Below, one piece after another: positions 55,303 through 64,000 of a stretch of DNA of 64,000 nucleotides. The notes beneath the pieces were generated by a model. It searched no databases. It saw only the letters and a program-made list of their open reading frames with translations, and was not told the DNA's origin. Position numbers and translations under genes: made by a program. Origin of the DNA: Alginatibacterium sediminis (GTDB taxonomy: Bacteria > Pseudomonadota > Gammaproteobacteria > Enterobacterales > Celerinatantimonadaceae); assembly GCF_003610775.1 (NCBI RefSeq), contig NZ_RAQO01000010.1:58871-122870 (forward strand). The letters run 5' to 3'. Positions within the stretch are counted from its first letter, which is position 1. Each line of letters starts with the position of its first letter.

Positions 55303-58300
55303 TTAGCGAAAATCTCGAGAAGGTAAATTTAGCTTTTCGAGTAAATTGGAGTTGTCGATGAGTTTTCCAGCGATAATATGAATCACTTTGGCTTCACGCT
55401 CTAAAACGCCGTGCACCATCATTAGTTTTGCATTAATTAAGGTACTGCGTTGAGCCTTAGCTGTTGCGCTCCAGACTACCACATTGATATTCCCGGTTTC
55501 ATCTTCTAGGGTAACGAATGTGACGTCAGCTGAAGATCCCGGTCGCTGTCGGCCAACGACCAAACCAGCAACCTTAACCAATTGACCGTGCTTACCCTGA
55601 AATAATTGCTGACTATTACGATAATTTTTTAGTTTTGGATGCGCTCGCAATATAGCCATGGGGTGGCGACGTAGGCTAAGACCCGTAGTTCGATAATCTT
55701 GTAGCACTGATTCTACTTCCTTGGGCGCGCTTAACTCAACGGCTTGCTCAATGATGTCTGCGCCTATCACTAAAGGGGGCTCATAACCTGCCATTTGCCA
55801 TCGGGCTTGATGACGGTTCCCGGCTAACGAGAGTAAGGCATCGGCGGATGCTAGAGACTCAAGACTGGTGGCATCCAAATGTCTTTTTAGTAATTCCAAG
55901 TCAACAAAGCCACGTTCGGGTCGTTGTTCTAGAAGGGCTATAAACTTTTCTCGATGTAAGCCTTTCACCAAACGAATTCCTAAGCGAATAGCGCTACTTG
56001 CTTGTTGTGCACCTCTGGGTTGACGATGTACGAGGCTACTGTCCCAGTGACTGTAATTAATATCGACCGGTAGGATCTCCACGCCGTGGCGCTTAGCATC
56101 TTGCAATAACTGGCTTGGTGAATAGAAACCCATGGGTTGACTATTGAGTAGGGCGCAACAAAATGCAGCCGGTTCATGGCATTTGAGCCACGAAGAAATG
56201 TAGACCAGTAAAGCAAAGCTTGCAGCATGTGATTCAGGAAATCCGTATTCGCCGAAGCCTTGGATTTGTGAAAATAACCGCTCGGCAAATTCTAGTTCAT
56301 AGCCATTATTAAGCATACCGTCTAACAATTTGTGCTTAAAATAATCAAGCTTGCCATTGCGTTTCCAACTTGCCATCGCACGTCGAAGTTCATCGGCTTC
56401 TCCACCACTAAAGTTGGCTGCAACCATGGCTATTTTTATGACTTGCTCTTGGAAAATAGGCACGCCGAGGGTGCGTTCAAGAACCGATTTAACCGAATCT
56501 GAGGGGTAATCAACGGCTTCCAATTTTTGACGCCGCCGCAAAAAAGGATGAACCATATCGCCTTGGATCGGACCTGGTCTTACGATGGCTACTTCTATCA
56601 CCAAATCGTAGTAGTTGCGCGGTCTTAAGCGTGGCAGCATGTTAATTTGAGCTCTCGACTCGATTTGGAATACACCGACACTGTCACCCTCGCACAACAT
56701 GTCATATGTTTTGCTGTCTTCTCGCGGAATATCGCTGAGTTGATAGGTTTTGTGGTCTCGCTCACTCATTAATGCCAAACAGCGGCGAATAGCACTGAGC
56801 ATGCCTAAAGCTAAAATGTCGACTTTCATTAGGTGTAGCGCCTCTAGATCATCTTTGTCCCATTGAATAATGGTTCGATCAACCATGGCTGCGTTTTCAA
56901 CTGGAACCAAGTGACTTAAGCTTGTTTTAGCGATAACAAAGCCGCCAACATGCTGCGAAAGATGCCGAGGAAAGCCAATTAGCTGCTCAACTAAACTTGC
57001 ATAACGCTCTCGAATACTTATCGCGACTGCCTGGCTCGCGACTATTTTTTGATAACAGCTTGTACTTTTGTCACGCCAGTCAATCTCACTGAGTAATTGA
57101 ACAACCCGATGCTCTTCGATGGCTAGCGCTTTAGCAACTTGCCGTAGTGCGCTGCGACTGCGATAACTGATTATGGTAGCGGCCAAAGCGGCGCGTTCAC
57201 GCCCGTATTTTTGGTAGATGTATTGAATCACTTCTTCACGGCGCTGGTGTTCAAAGTCGACATCTATGTCGGGGGGCTCGTTGCGCTCTCGAGAGATAAA
57301 ACGCTCAAACAATAAATTGACTTTGGTTGGATCAACTTCGGTGATACCTAAGCAATAACACACCACGGAATTGGCTGCCGATCCGCGCCCTTGGCACAAA
57401 ATCTCGCGCTGCTTGGCAAAGCGTACAATATCAAAAATGGTAAGAAAGTAATGACAGTACTGCATCTCGTCAATTAGCTCTAATTCGTGTTTTAGTTGGG
57501 CTTGGACGGCGCTAGGTATGGCATTTGGGTAGCGCTTAGCTGCTCCCTCGCTGACAAGTTTTCGAAGATAATCGCTGGCATCTTCCCCTTCGGGCACCAG
57601 ATCGTCAGGGTATTGATATTTCAACTCGCTCAGACAAAACTGACAACGCTGGCTCAGCTTGAGGCTTAACTCAATTTCCTGAGGGTGAAAGCGTTGTTCA
57701 AGAGTGCTTAATGGAAGTAAACGTTGCTCGGCATTGCTTTGTAGGATCTGTCCGGCCGCTTGTACCGTGGTATGATTTCGAATGGCGTCCAAGACATCCG
57801 CAAGTGGTTTACGACTGGCATGGTGCATGCGCGCCTGGGTTGAAGCGAGGCATTCGATCCCTAGTTCTTGAGCTAGTCTTCGTTGATTGCTAAGCCCTTG
57901 TTGTGGTTGGTTTAGGGTTTCACCAAGGAGCATGAAACAACGGCTTTGATTCTGTTTTATAAACGCCAAGCTTTGCAAACTAGGCTGAGCAGGCGCAGCC
58001 CATAAGCATAAACACTGATTGGCTATACGTAGATCTTCAAGCTCGATGCTATAGCTGCCTTTACCACTACGGCGCCGGGCAAGCGTGATTAATGCACATA
58101 ATTGTTGGTAGGCTAGTTGGCTGGTCACTAGCAATACAAAACTGCCGTGTTGGTTAAGTTTAAACTCGCTACCTACAATTAACTTTAATTGCGACTCTTG
58201 GCAGGCCTGATAGGCGCGAACTACTCCAGATAAACTGCATTCGTCAGTGATGGCGATAGCTTGATAATCAAGCTGCTTTGCCCGATTTACCAATTCATGT

Positions 58301-58359
58301 GGATGAGACGCTCCAAACAGAAACGAAAAATTACTGCGTGCATTAAGTTCTGCAAACAT
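55303..58359 (-). CDS. dnaE2: Error-prone DNA polymerase DnaE2
   Basis: A 1018-residue C-family polymerase, shorter than DnaE1 (about 1160). PHP domain at the N-terminus (FLFGASHPHELVNRAKQ), polymerase palm with GRGSAANSVVCYCLGIT and PPDIDVDFEHQRREE holding the catalytic Asp residues, and a C-terminal OB domain (GLVVGRQRPGSSADVTFV). It is last in the imuA-imuB-dnaE2 operon, the SOS translesion and mutagenesis cassette. Confidence 0.95.
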   Translation of the reverse strand: MFAELNARSNFSFLFGASHPHELVNRAKQLDYQAIAITDECSLSGVVRAYQACQESQLKLIVGSEFKLNQHGSFVLLVTSQLAYQQLCALITLARRRSGKGSYSIELEDLRIANQCLCLWAAPAQPSLQSLAFIKQNQSRCFMLLGETLNQPQQGLSNQRRLAQELGIECLASTQARMHHASRKPLADVLDAIRNHTTVQAAGQILQSNAEQRLLPLSTLEQRFHPQEIELSLKLSQRCQFCLSELKYQYPDDLVPEGEDASDYLRKLVSEGAAKRYPNAIPSAVQAQLKHELELIDEMQYCHYFLTIFDIVRFAKQREILCQGRGSAANSVVCYCLGITEVDPTKVNLLFERFISRERNEPPDIDVDFEHQRREEVIQYIYQKYGRERAALAATIISYRSRSALRQVAKALAIEEHRVVQLLSEIDWRDKSTSCYQKIVASQAVAISIRERYASLVEQLIGFPRHLSQHVGGFVIAKTSLSHLVPVENAAMVDRTIIQWDKDDLEALHLMKVDILALGMLSAIRRCLALMSERDHKTYQLSDIPREDSKTYDMLCEGDSVGVFQIESRAQINMLPRLRPRNYYDLVIEVAIVRPGPIQGDMVHPFLRRRQKLEAVDYPSDSVKSVLERTLGVPIFQEQVIKIAMVAANFSGGEADELRRAMASWKRNGKLDYFKHKLLDGMLNNGYELEFAERLFSQIQGFGEYGFPESHAASFALLVYISSWLKCHEPAAFCCALLNSQPMGFYSPSQLLQDAKRHGVEILPVDINYSHWDSSLVHRQPRGAQQASSAIRLGIRLVKGLHREKFIALLEQRPERGFVDLELLKRHLDATSLESLASADALLSLAGNRHQARWQMAGYEPPLVIGADIIEQAVELSAPKEVESVLQDYRTTGLSLRRHPMAILRAHPKLKNYRNSQQLFQGKHGQLVKVAGLVVGRQRPGSSADVTFVTLEDETGNINVVVWSATAKAQRSTLINAKLMMVHGVLEREAKVIHIIAGKLIDNSNLLEKLNLPSRDFR

Positions 58360-58383
58360 AGATGTGACCTAGCGATAGTATAT

Positions 58384-59787
58384 TTAAGAAAACCAACCAT
58401 GTAGAAACCAGCGACCTGGGGAGCGTAGTTCCTGAAAAATCCAAGCCAAACCATGGTGCTGACGATGTTGTGCGAGGTAATAATCGCGTTGCACCGAGGG
58501 GGTATCCCACCAAGCACAAACTATCCGTTCAACTTCACTAAGCAGCCGATAGTGATGAATATTAAGCGCCTTGACCTGTGGTAATAACCATAAAGGGCGC
58601 CTAAATTGAGGCAGTGGGGCACTTGTTAAGCTTTGGCCGTAAGCTTGTAATACGCCGCTTCTCTCGGGGCGGTGGTCGCTGTTCAAACCGAGCTGCAGCA
58701 CTGCATCTGGTCCTAAGCGGTTTTGTAAGCGATCTAGTAAGTCTAAGTCGGGGCTATTATGCTTTGTGCCGAACAGGTCTTGTGATTGTTGGCCTACAGG
58801 AATCAAATCTAAAGCCTCAACTTGAAATCGAATAACGGCTTGATTGAGTCGAAAATTGTCCAGTTTTAGACGTAAAAGCGTATGCCAGCTTTGGCTGGCC
58901 TGCTGAGCTTGAGCGCTGCGCAGGTCAATATGTTGCGCGCCATGTTCACGGGCATTGAGTTCAATGCGAAGATGGCTGCATTGCAGTTGGGATTGAATTA
59001 GCCATTGTTGCAGCTGCTCAAAAGCTTGATTTAATGGGAAGCAAAGCCCTTGTGAATAACTGATCTCGTGTAACAGTTCAAACTTTCGAATAAATTGCTG
59101 CTTGGTTTCGACAAACAGCATAGGGGTACTTAATTGCCCTAAAACCTGTTGCATATAGGTCAAGGCACTTTGGCTGAGTCGTTTGCGTAATTCTGGACGC
59201 GGTAGTTGTTGGTATTGTTCAAGATTGTAAATACCCATCGCCGCAAGTTTGTTGATATGCGACGGCTCTAAGTCGCAGTTGACAAGGTGTAGCTGACGAT
59301 GACTTAAGGGTTTTTTAGCTTGCTGCTGTTGGTTAACTTGCGCGTGTTGGCGCGCTTGCCAGCGCGCGGCTAAAGGCGTTTTATCTATGGCTAAGCAGAA
59401 ATCGAAGCCTTGCCCAGCGCAAAAATCAAATAAGCTTTGTTGTTGCGCTTGTACATCCTGATAGATGTTCTGCATACCTTCTAGATTGACAAAAAAACCT
59501 TGCTCTTGGTCTTGAGCGACTTGTGGCGAAAAGTCTAATAGCTGTTGGGCCAAATTGAATTGGTGTTCAAGTCGAAGTTGTTTGTCTTGTTCAAATAATT
59601 GCAAATTAGGTTGCAGATGAAACGCTGTTGCTAGTTTCATGTTGTTTTTAAGGCCGTTGTTTTGGGCATTTTGATTAAACTGAAGCACCTGCTGATCATG
59701 GTGCACAGCATAGGCTACAGCGGGATCAAGCTGCTGACAACGAGCAGCCAAGTCGGGTTGGCATAAATAGAGGTATAACCAGGACAT
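58384..59787 (-). CDS. imuB: ImuB, Y-family polymerase-like SOS mutagenesis protein
   Basis: A 467-residue Y-family-like protein. WLYLYLCQPDLAARC begins the palm, but the usual acidic catalytic triad is missing, as in other ImuB proteins, which act as non-catalytic scaffolds linking DnaE2 to the beta clamp. The sequence is rich in Gln. It starts after a 69-bp gap from imuA and ends 24 bp before dnaE2. Confidence 0.9.
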   Translation of the reverse strand: MSWLYLYLCQPDLAARCQQLDPAVAYAVHHDQQVLQFNQNAQNNGLKNNMKLATAFHLQPNLQLFEQDKQLRLEHQFNLAQQLLDFSPQVAQDQEQGFFVNLEGMQNIYQDVQAQQQSLFDFCAGQGFDFCLAIDKTPLAARWQARQHAQVNQQQQAKKPLSHRQLHLVNCDLEPSHINKLAAMGIYNLEQYQQLPRPELRKRLSQSALTYMQQVLGQLSTPMLFVETKQQFIRKFELLHEISYSQGLCFPLNQAFEQLQQWLIQSQLQCSHLRIELNAREHGAQHIDLRSAQAQQASQSWHTLLRLKLDNFRLNQAVIRFQVEALDLIPVGQQSQDLFGTKHNSPDLDLLDRLQNRLGPDAVLQLGLNSDHRPERSGVLQAYGQSLTSAPLPQFRRPLWLLPQVKALNIHHYRLLSEVERIVCAWWDTPSVQRDYYLAQHRQHHGLAWIFQELRSPGRWFLHGWFS

Positions 59788-59856
59788 AGTATAACTAGTA
59801 GCGCATTACAGCGACGGCCTTGCCATTACAGAGCAAGGCCTCGGTACGGTTAAATT

Positions 59857-60552
59857 TCAATGTAGAGGAGCTAAGGGTGATTGAAGTTTTAGACTTTGCT
59901 GTGCCAATGGCCAAGCGCCACGACGTTTAAGTAAGTCATAATTGAGCTGCTGTGGGTCGCTGCTCGCTTCAATACGGATACGCATACCAGCATGGCTTGA
60001 TTCTTGGGCGACATTGTCTGGGCGGAACAAAAAACTAAGGCAGTCACTAGCTTCTGCTGCAAGTTGCAGGCGTCTAGTTGCTTTGTTATCAGCTTTATCA
60101 ACCCAAGCTAATACGGCACTGCAATGACCAGACTTTAGGGCTTGCTCTAAAGCCCATAAACTATCTTTAACGTGCTCGCTACGAATCACCAAAACTTTAG
60201 AGCTATCAACACCGTATTGCTCTAATGCCGGAGCATAAGGCATAAATGGCGGAGCAATGAAAATGATCCAACGTTGTTGCTGAGATACTTTCGCTAAAGC
60301 GGGCATTAATAGTTGTAGTTCGCCTTGGCCTGATTGACGGGTCAAAACCTCATTCAAAGTACTTTTAGGCCAACCCTTCGACGGTAGCTGATTATCGAGT
60401 TGAGCGTAGCCGCTACTTTGACCTTGCTTGGTTTGTTGGGACCACTGTTGGCCTTTCCATAGGCTTTGCTGTTGCAACAATTGGTCTAAAGTCGACTTTT
60501 TATCTTGGACGGCTTTAGGTTTAATAGTTTGATGTTTTAATGCGACAGACAT
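59857..60552 (-). CDS. imuA: ImuA, RecA/SulA-like SOS mutagenesis protein
   Basis: A 231-residue RecA-fold protein. GYAQLDNQLPSKGWPKSTLN and LLMPALAKVSQQQRWIIFI match ImuA. The Walker A loop is degenerate, as is common in the family. It is the first gene of the cassette; GGAG lies seven bases upstream of the ATG. Tandem LexA boxes precede it. Confidence 0.9.
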   Translation of the reverse strand: MSVALKHQTIKPKAVQDKKSTLDQLLQQQSLWKGQQWSQQTKQGQSSGYAQLDNQLPSKGWPKSTLNEVLTRQSGQGELQLLMPALAKVSQQQRWIIFIAPPFMPYAPALEQYGVDSSKVLVIRSEHVKDSLWALEQALKSGHCSAVLAWVDKADNKATRRLQLAAEASDCLSFLFRPDNVAQESSHAGMRIRIEASSDPQQLNYDLLKRRGAWPLAQQSLKLQSPLAPLH

Positions 60553-60567
60553 ATATGACTCCGTTTA

Positions 60568-60583
60568 CTGTTTGTTTATACAG
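60568..60583. promoter_or_regulatory. LexA box 1
   Basis: CTGTTTGTTTATACAG fits the gammaproteobacterial consensus CTGT-N8-ACAG exactly, 15 bp upstream of the imuA start. Confidence 0.85.
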
Positions 60584-60598
60584 TGTATGGATATACAG
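60583..60598. promoter_or_regulatory. LexA box 2
   Basis: GTGTATGGATATACAG matches the consensus except for the first base and shares that base with box 1, giving abutting sites 15 bp apart. Confidence 0.7.
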
Positions 60599-60718
60599 TA
60601 TTTTTTATTGTTCACGATTGCAAGCAATTTGTGTGTTTTTTTTATGCAAATCTGGTCTAATAAATAGGCTTGTAATATTTAACGATAATAAGACACCCCC
60701 TCACAAAGGAAGCGATAC

Positions 60719-61735
60719 ATGATTACTCTTGGTGAATACATCATTGAGAAACAACATCAGTTCCCGGAGGCCACTGGAGAATTGACTCAGTTGCTAGGCG
60801 CAATTCGTCTTGCATCTAAAGTGGTAAACCGCGAGATTAATAAAGCTGGCTTAGTTGATATCATTGGTTCAACAGGGCTTGAAAATGTCCAAGGTGAAGT
60901 GCAACAAAAGCTAGATCTATACGCGAACGAAAAATTTAAAGCGGCACTTGAAGCGCGTGGCGAAGTGTGTGGTATTGCCAGTGAAGAAGAAGACGAATTC
61001 GTTGCTTTTGATAGTGAGCGTGGTAAGAACAGCAAATATGTGGTTTTGATTGACCCTCTTGACGGCTCATCAAATATTGATGTGAATGTCTCAGTCGGTA
61101 CTATTTTCTCAATTTACCGGCGGATTAGTGAGCAAGGTGAATCTGTTCAGGAACGTGATTTCTTACAGCCAGGACGTGAGCAAGTGGCCGCGGGTTATGT
61201 TGTTTATGGCTCATCAACCATGCTGGTTTATACCACTGGACATGGCGTGCATGGTTTCACCTGCGATCCTTCACTAGGCGTGTTTTACTTATCCCATGAA
61301 AATATGAGCTTACCTAAAGCCGGCAGCATGTACTCGATTAACGAAGGTAACTACTTAAAATTTCCGCAAGGGGTTAAAAAGTATCTGAAGTTTTGCCAAG
61401 AAATCGATCCGCCGACTCAACGTCCATATACATCTCGTTATATCGGCTCATTAGTTTCTGACTTCCACCGTAACTTATTAAAAGGCGGGATCTATATCTA
61501 CCCCTCAACTGCATCAGCACCTACCGGTAAACTGCGCTTGTTGTACGAATGTAACCCTATGGCGTTTTTGGCAGAGCAAGCCGGTGGCAAGGCAAGCGAT
61601 GGTTTTACGCGAATTATGGATATTGAACCTCAGGAGCTTCATCAGCGGGTACCATTTTTTTGCGGAAGTAGTGATATGGTCGACAAAGCCGAATCTATGA
61701 TGCGTGAGTACTCTCCAGAGGACGCACCTAAATAA
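60719..61735 (+). CDS. fbp: Fructose-1,6-bisphosphatase class I
   Basis: A 338-residue gluconeogenic enzyme. Metal and substrate motifs: [45 protein letters not shown] and [21 protein letters not shown]. It hydrolyses fructose-1,6-bisphosphate to fructose-6-phosphate in the cytoplasm. ATG at 60719 follows AAGGAAG. It is divergent from the imuA cassette. The sequence appears complete. Confidence 0.96.
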   Translation: MITLGEYIIEKQHQFPEATGELTQLLGAIRLASKVVNREINKAGLVDIIGSTGLENVQGEVQQKLDLYANEKFKAALEARGEVCGIASEEEDEFVAFDSERGKNSKYVVLIDPLDGSSNIDVNVSVGTIFSIYRRISEQGESVQERDFLQPGREQVAAGYVVYGSSTMLVYTTGHGVHGFTCDPSLGVFYLSHENMSLPKAGSMYSINEGNYLKFPQGVKKYLKFCQEIDPPTQRPYTSRYIGSLVSDFHRNLLKGGIYIYPSTASAPTGKLRLLYECNPMAFLAEQAGGKASDGFTRIMDIEPQELHQRVPFFCGSSDMVDKAESMMREYSPEDAPK

Positions 61736-61904
61736 TATTCGTAAAGACGAATACCTGAAAAATGCCCATATGTTGAATTGTTGTTTTATATTTACAATAA
61801 TTTAGCATCGATGGGCTTTTTTTGTGATGTTGCGCATTAAAGTGTGGTTAAAAAACACCGGATTGAGTATTATTAAACCAATTGTTGGCACTGGTGGGTT
61901 TGAT

Positions 61905-62105
61905 ATGAAATTTAATTCCGATATTGCATTGTTTTTTCGTCGTTTAGGCCTCGTGTTGTTGGGTGTGCTTGCCTTCCCATGGGTTAGTGTTAAAGGTCAG
62001 CGCAGTGCTTTTTACAGTCAATTGTATCGTCAGTGGAGCCCTAGTTCCTCGACCCCGCTTTGGTTGCAACAAAGTGAAAAACAGCAATCAACGCTTTGGT
62101 TCTAA
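61905..62105 (+). CDS. Small hypothetical protein, 66 residues
   Basis: I do not recognise it. A hydrophobic stretch (LGLVLLGVLAFPWVSV) near residues 13-28 suggests a membrane anchor, and the rest is polar with Gln, Ser and Trp. Start at 61905 has GGTGGG about eight bases upstream; a longer frame to 61824 lacks support. A strong terminator follows. Confidence 0.5.
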   Translation: MKFNSDIALFFRRLGLVLLGVLAFPWVSVKGQRSAFYSQLYRQWSPSSSTPLWLQQSEKQQSTLWF

Positions 62106-62118
62106 ATTTGGTTGTTAA

Positions 62119-62147
62119 CACAATATAGCCATCCAGGCTATGTTGTG
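62119..62147 (+). terminator. Strong hairpin terminator
   Basis: A 12-bp stem with one wobble (CACAATATAGCC with GGCTATGTTGTG) and a 5-nt loop, 14 bp past the small ORF. No T run follows immediately. Confidence 0.65.
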
Positions 62148-62235
62148 ACACTTAAAGACAATTCAATTCTCTAACTATTTATCCGCGTACTGATGCGTTA
62201 ATATTGGCTTATCTTGTTTAGCCAAAAGCCAACCC

Positions 62236-62991
62236 ATGAAAACCGAAAAACTGCATAACGTACTCAACGCACTTTTGGAATCCCCAGCCATAAAAGACTA
62301 TTGCCCCAATGGTCTTCAAGTCGAAGGGCGCGCCGACACTCACAAAGTCATCACCGGTGTAACCGCTTGCCAAGCACTGATTGATATCGCAATTGAACGC
62401 AATGCGGATGCAATCTTAGTCCACCATGGTTTTTTTTGGAAAAACGAAGCTGCGCAAATAACGGGTATGAAACGCAAGCGTATACAATCACTGCTCACCA
62501 ATGAAATCAACCTACTGGCTTACCATCTACCGCTAGATATTCATCCCGAACTTGGTAACAACGCGCAGTTGGCTCAGCGCTTGGGGATTGAGTTGAAGCG
62601 AGGTTTAGAGCCTTGGGATAAACGCAGTGTTGCGATGGTTGGACAGTTTGAAGAAGCTATTGCACCTGAAACGCTGAGTACACGTATTGAGACCGTTTTG
62701 GGGCGAAAACCGCTGCATATCAGTGGTGGAAACCGTGTGATCAAAAAAGTAGGAATTTGTACTGGGGGCGGGCAAAGCTATATTCAATTGGCAGCTGAAC
62801 AAGGCTTGGATGCGTTTATCAGCGGAGAAATTTCTGAAAATACAGTGCATACCGCGCGCGAAATGGGAATTGACTATTTTGCTGCAGGTCATCATGCTAC
62901 CGAACGTTATGGTGTTCAAGCGCTTGGTCATTGGTTAAGCGAAAACTACAAGTTAGATGTCGAATTTGTCGATATTGATAATCCAGTATGA
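62236..62991 (+). CDS. NIF3-like dinuclear metal-binding protein, YbgI family
   Basis: A 251-residue protein. YCPNGLQVEGR, AILVHHGFFWK and FAAGHHATERYG carry the His residues of the dinuclear metal site, and GICTGGGQSYIQLA is the internal strand-helix pattern. The family has GTP cyclohydrolase 1 type 2-like annotation, but its reaction is not settled. Monocistronic. Confidence 0.9.
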   Translation: MKTEKLHNVLNALLESPAIKDYCPNGLQVEGRADTHKVITGVTACQALIDIAIERNADAILVHHGFFWKNEAAQITGMKRKRIQSLLTNEINLLAYHLPLDIHPELGNNAQLAQRLGIELKRGLEPWDKRSVAMVGQFEEAIAPETLSTRIETVLGRKPLHISGGNRVIKKVGICTGGGQSYIQLAAEQGLDAFISGEISENTVHTAREMGIDYFAAGHHATERYGVQALGHWLSENYKLDVEFVDIDNPV

Positions 62992-63076
62992 ACCTAATAG
63001 TTAGTATCTAACGATTGCAAATGACAATGATTCGCACTACTATTAGCTTGTGTGGTGCGAAACGAGTAATTCTAAG

Positions 63077-63271
63077 ATGTATGTTTGTGTATGTAATGCG
63101 ATAACTGACTCTCAAATCAAAGCCTGTGTTGCGCAAGGGATTGTGAGCTTTGGACAAATAAAACGAGAGCTTGGCGTTGCAAGTAATTGTGGTCGCTGCG
63201 CGAATATGACTAAACGAATAGTGCAACAGCAGCATGAGCAAGGGCTTATTTGCTTAAGAAAAGTAGCTTAA
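63077..63271 (+). CDS. bfd: Bacterioferritin-associated ferredoxin
   Basis: A 64-residue Bfd: CVCNAITDSQIKACV and CGRCA hold the four cysteines for a [2Fe-2S] cluster. It passes electrons to bacterioferritin to release stored iron. ATG at 63077 gives the family length; an upstream frame start at 63050 is not needed. No bfr gene is adjacent. Confidence 0.93.
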   Translation: MYVCVCNAITDSQIKACVAQGIVSFGQIKRELGVASNCGRCANMTKRIVQQQHEQGLICLRKVA

Positions 63272-63925
63272 GAGCAATAGCTTAGTCCCCAAGCTGAAAG
63301 CGAACATTTATCTTTAAAATATGCTATTAAAACCACAACTTTTTTGCGACTGTAAAACAGAACGGCCAAGAACTAGAACTAATCAAAGCACCTTAGAGGC
63401 CGTAGTAATTTAGTAAACAAACATCTCTTAAACAGTTCTTTAAAGACCTTATGCCCTAATTATTGTCGCAGTTCGGTATCAACACATCACTAGAAAATGC
63501 TTGGCGCTTTAAATCTACTAACAAAAACTAACCCTAACCCTATTCGTTAGTTGCTCTTTAGTCGTTTTAATAATTACTTAGATCATGAAAAGCATCGCAA
63601 TTACTAATTTAAATAGAGACACCGTTTTAACGATGAGACAAGTTACTTAGTCACTAAGCTAATTATATAATTTGTAGATCGGGTAGAAATCAGGCGCCCG
63701 CCTGATAAAGAGCAAGTAATAACGGTGTCGTTAGTCGGTGTCAGCTTTTGTCCACAATAAAATTTGACGAGATCAATTGATTGAGCTGGGAACATCGTGT
63801 TTCCCATCAGGTAAGCCCTAGTTATTGATAGGTAAAATTTCCTGTACCGACTAGTAATTTTACAGATTATGCCGTAACCGGAACCATTCTATAGTAGCTC
63901 CATCAACTACATACGAGGTTCCACC
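63272..63925. other. 654-bp intergenic region with structured elements
   Basis: No coding region is convincing. It is AT-rich to about 63600 and includes CTAACCCTAACCCTA at 63528-63542, which I take as chance. A nested inverted-repeat element follows (63618-63742), then a short hairpin TGGGAA/TTCCCA at 63787-63806. The leader of the next gene ends here. Confidence 0.5.
63618..63742 (+). ncRNA. Candidate structured RNA upstream of the right-end gene
   Basis: Nested complementary arms: GACACCGTT (63618-63626) with AACGGTGTC (63721-63729); TTACTT (63643-63648) with AAGTAA (63714-63719); and an inner 7-bp hairpin ATCAGGC-GCCC-GCCTGAT (63689-63706). A small CTTAG-TCA-CTAAG hairpin (63646-63658) competes with the second pair. 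A second CGGTGTC copy at 63736-63742 could replace the outer 3' arm. I know no riboswitch class that matches. Confidence 0.4.
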
Positions 63926-64000
63926 ATGAAAGACTTAACCACTATATTTAAAACATCAGCAACGTTCCAATCAGCCATCGGTTTCGCCGTTATTATTATG
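63926..64000 (+). CDS. Start of an unidentified gene (partial, 25 codons)
   Basis: An ATG at 63926 with GAGG upstream opens a frame that runs to the window edge: MKDLTTIFKTSATFQSAIGF and a hydrophobic AVIIM. This could be the first membrane helix of a transporter or the beginning of an enzyme. Too short to assign. Confidence 0.5.
   Translation, partial: MKDLTTIFKTSATFQSAIGFAVIIM

Noticed and set aside
63528..63542. Telomere-like CTAACCCTAACCCTA
   Set aside because: Two and a half units in AT-rich intergenic sequence; chance is enough to explain it and no chromosome end is implied.
63787..63806. Hairpin TGGGAA/TTCCCA as a terminator
   Set aside because: No T run follows and there is no gene directly upstream; kept only as part of the leader region.
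1..64000. Mobile element or genomic island boundaries
   Set aside because: No integrase, transposase, tRNA gene or flanking direct repeats were found, even around the helicase cassette.

Overview
The window looks like chromosome from a marine gammaproteobacterium, probably Alteromonadales-like (Agarivorans-type). This rests on gene content and protein style: Fbp, RluF, YidG/YidH, ImuA-ImuB-DnaE2, a VC_2705-type sodium symporter with its small subunit, several solute transport systems and a multiheme cytochrome. The genus is a guess. I see no rRNA, tRNA, CRISPR array, transposase or integrase.

Layout. 1-2170: an octaheme cytochrome c with C-terminal repeats, cut by the window start. 2376-5572: a helicase with a nuclease-like N-terminus, convergent with a small SAM methyltransferase; this is a candidate defence cassette. 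5734-9579: a secreted protein, a Bcr/CflA-type exporter, an anaerobic sulfatase maturase-like radical SAM enzyme with a SEC-C tail, and the YidG/YidH pair. 9717-15251: an 8-oxoguanine deaminase-like amidohydrolase divergent from an NMT1-type ABC importer and a 2-oxoglutarate oxygenase, with a strong hairpin in the importer leader. 15325-18169: a TRAP transporter.

18571-31481 is a divergent glycoside regulon. The minus-strand operon runs GH13 glucoside phosphorylase, ABC importer (binding protein, two permeases, ATPase), a large unrecognised protein that looks like a GT-A glycosyltransferase, a LacI regulator and a PfkB/FruK-like kinase. The plus-strand arm is a GT4 glycosyltransferase coupled to a phosphomannomutase/phosphoglucomutase. 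Two CAAACCGGTTTTG-type palindromes sit between the arms. 36550-43389 is a mannosylglycerate locus: MngR, MngA (PTS), MngB (GH38) and glycerate kinase, with a well-formed control region containing two copies of a 17-bp element around a CRP site. The two loci suggest that this stretch is specialised for glycosylglycerate-type compatible solutes: uptake, cleavage to hexose phosphate plus glycerate, and possibly remodelling. Between them lie aspA-dcu and a PatB-type lyase.

43488-64000 is mostly housekeeping: an acetyltransferase, a reductase, a thioesterase, RluF, a GGDEF/EAL receptor, a lipoprotein, a sugar O-acetyltransferase, a sodium symporter, a CDP-alcohol phosphatidyltransferase, the SOS mutagenesis cassette imuA-imuB-dnaE2 behind tandem LexA boxes, fbp, a NIF3 protein and bfd. 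A 650-bp gap near the right end holds a nested inverted-repeat element that may be a structured RNA, followed by the first 25 codons of an unidentified gene.

All family calls come from reading motifs. No database search was possible.
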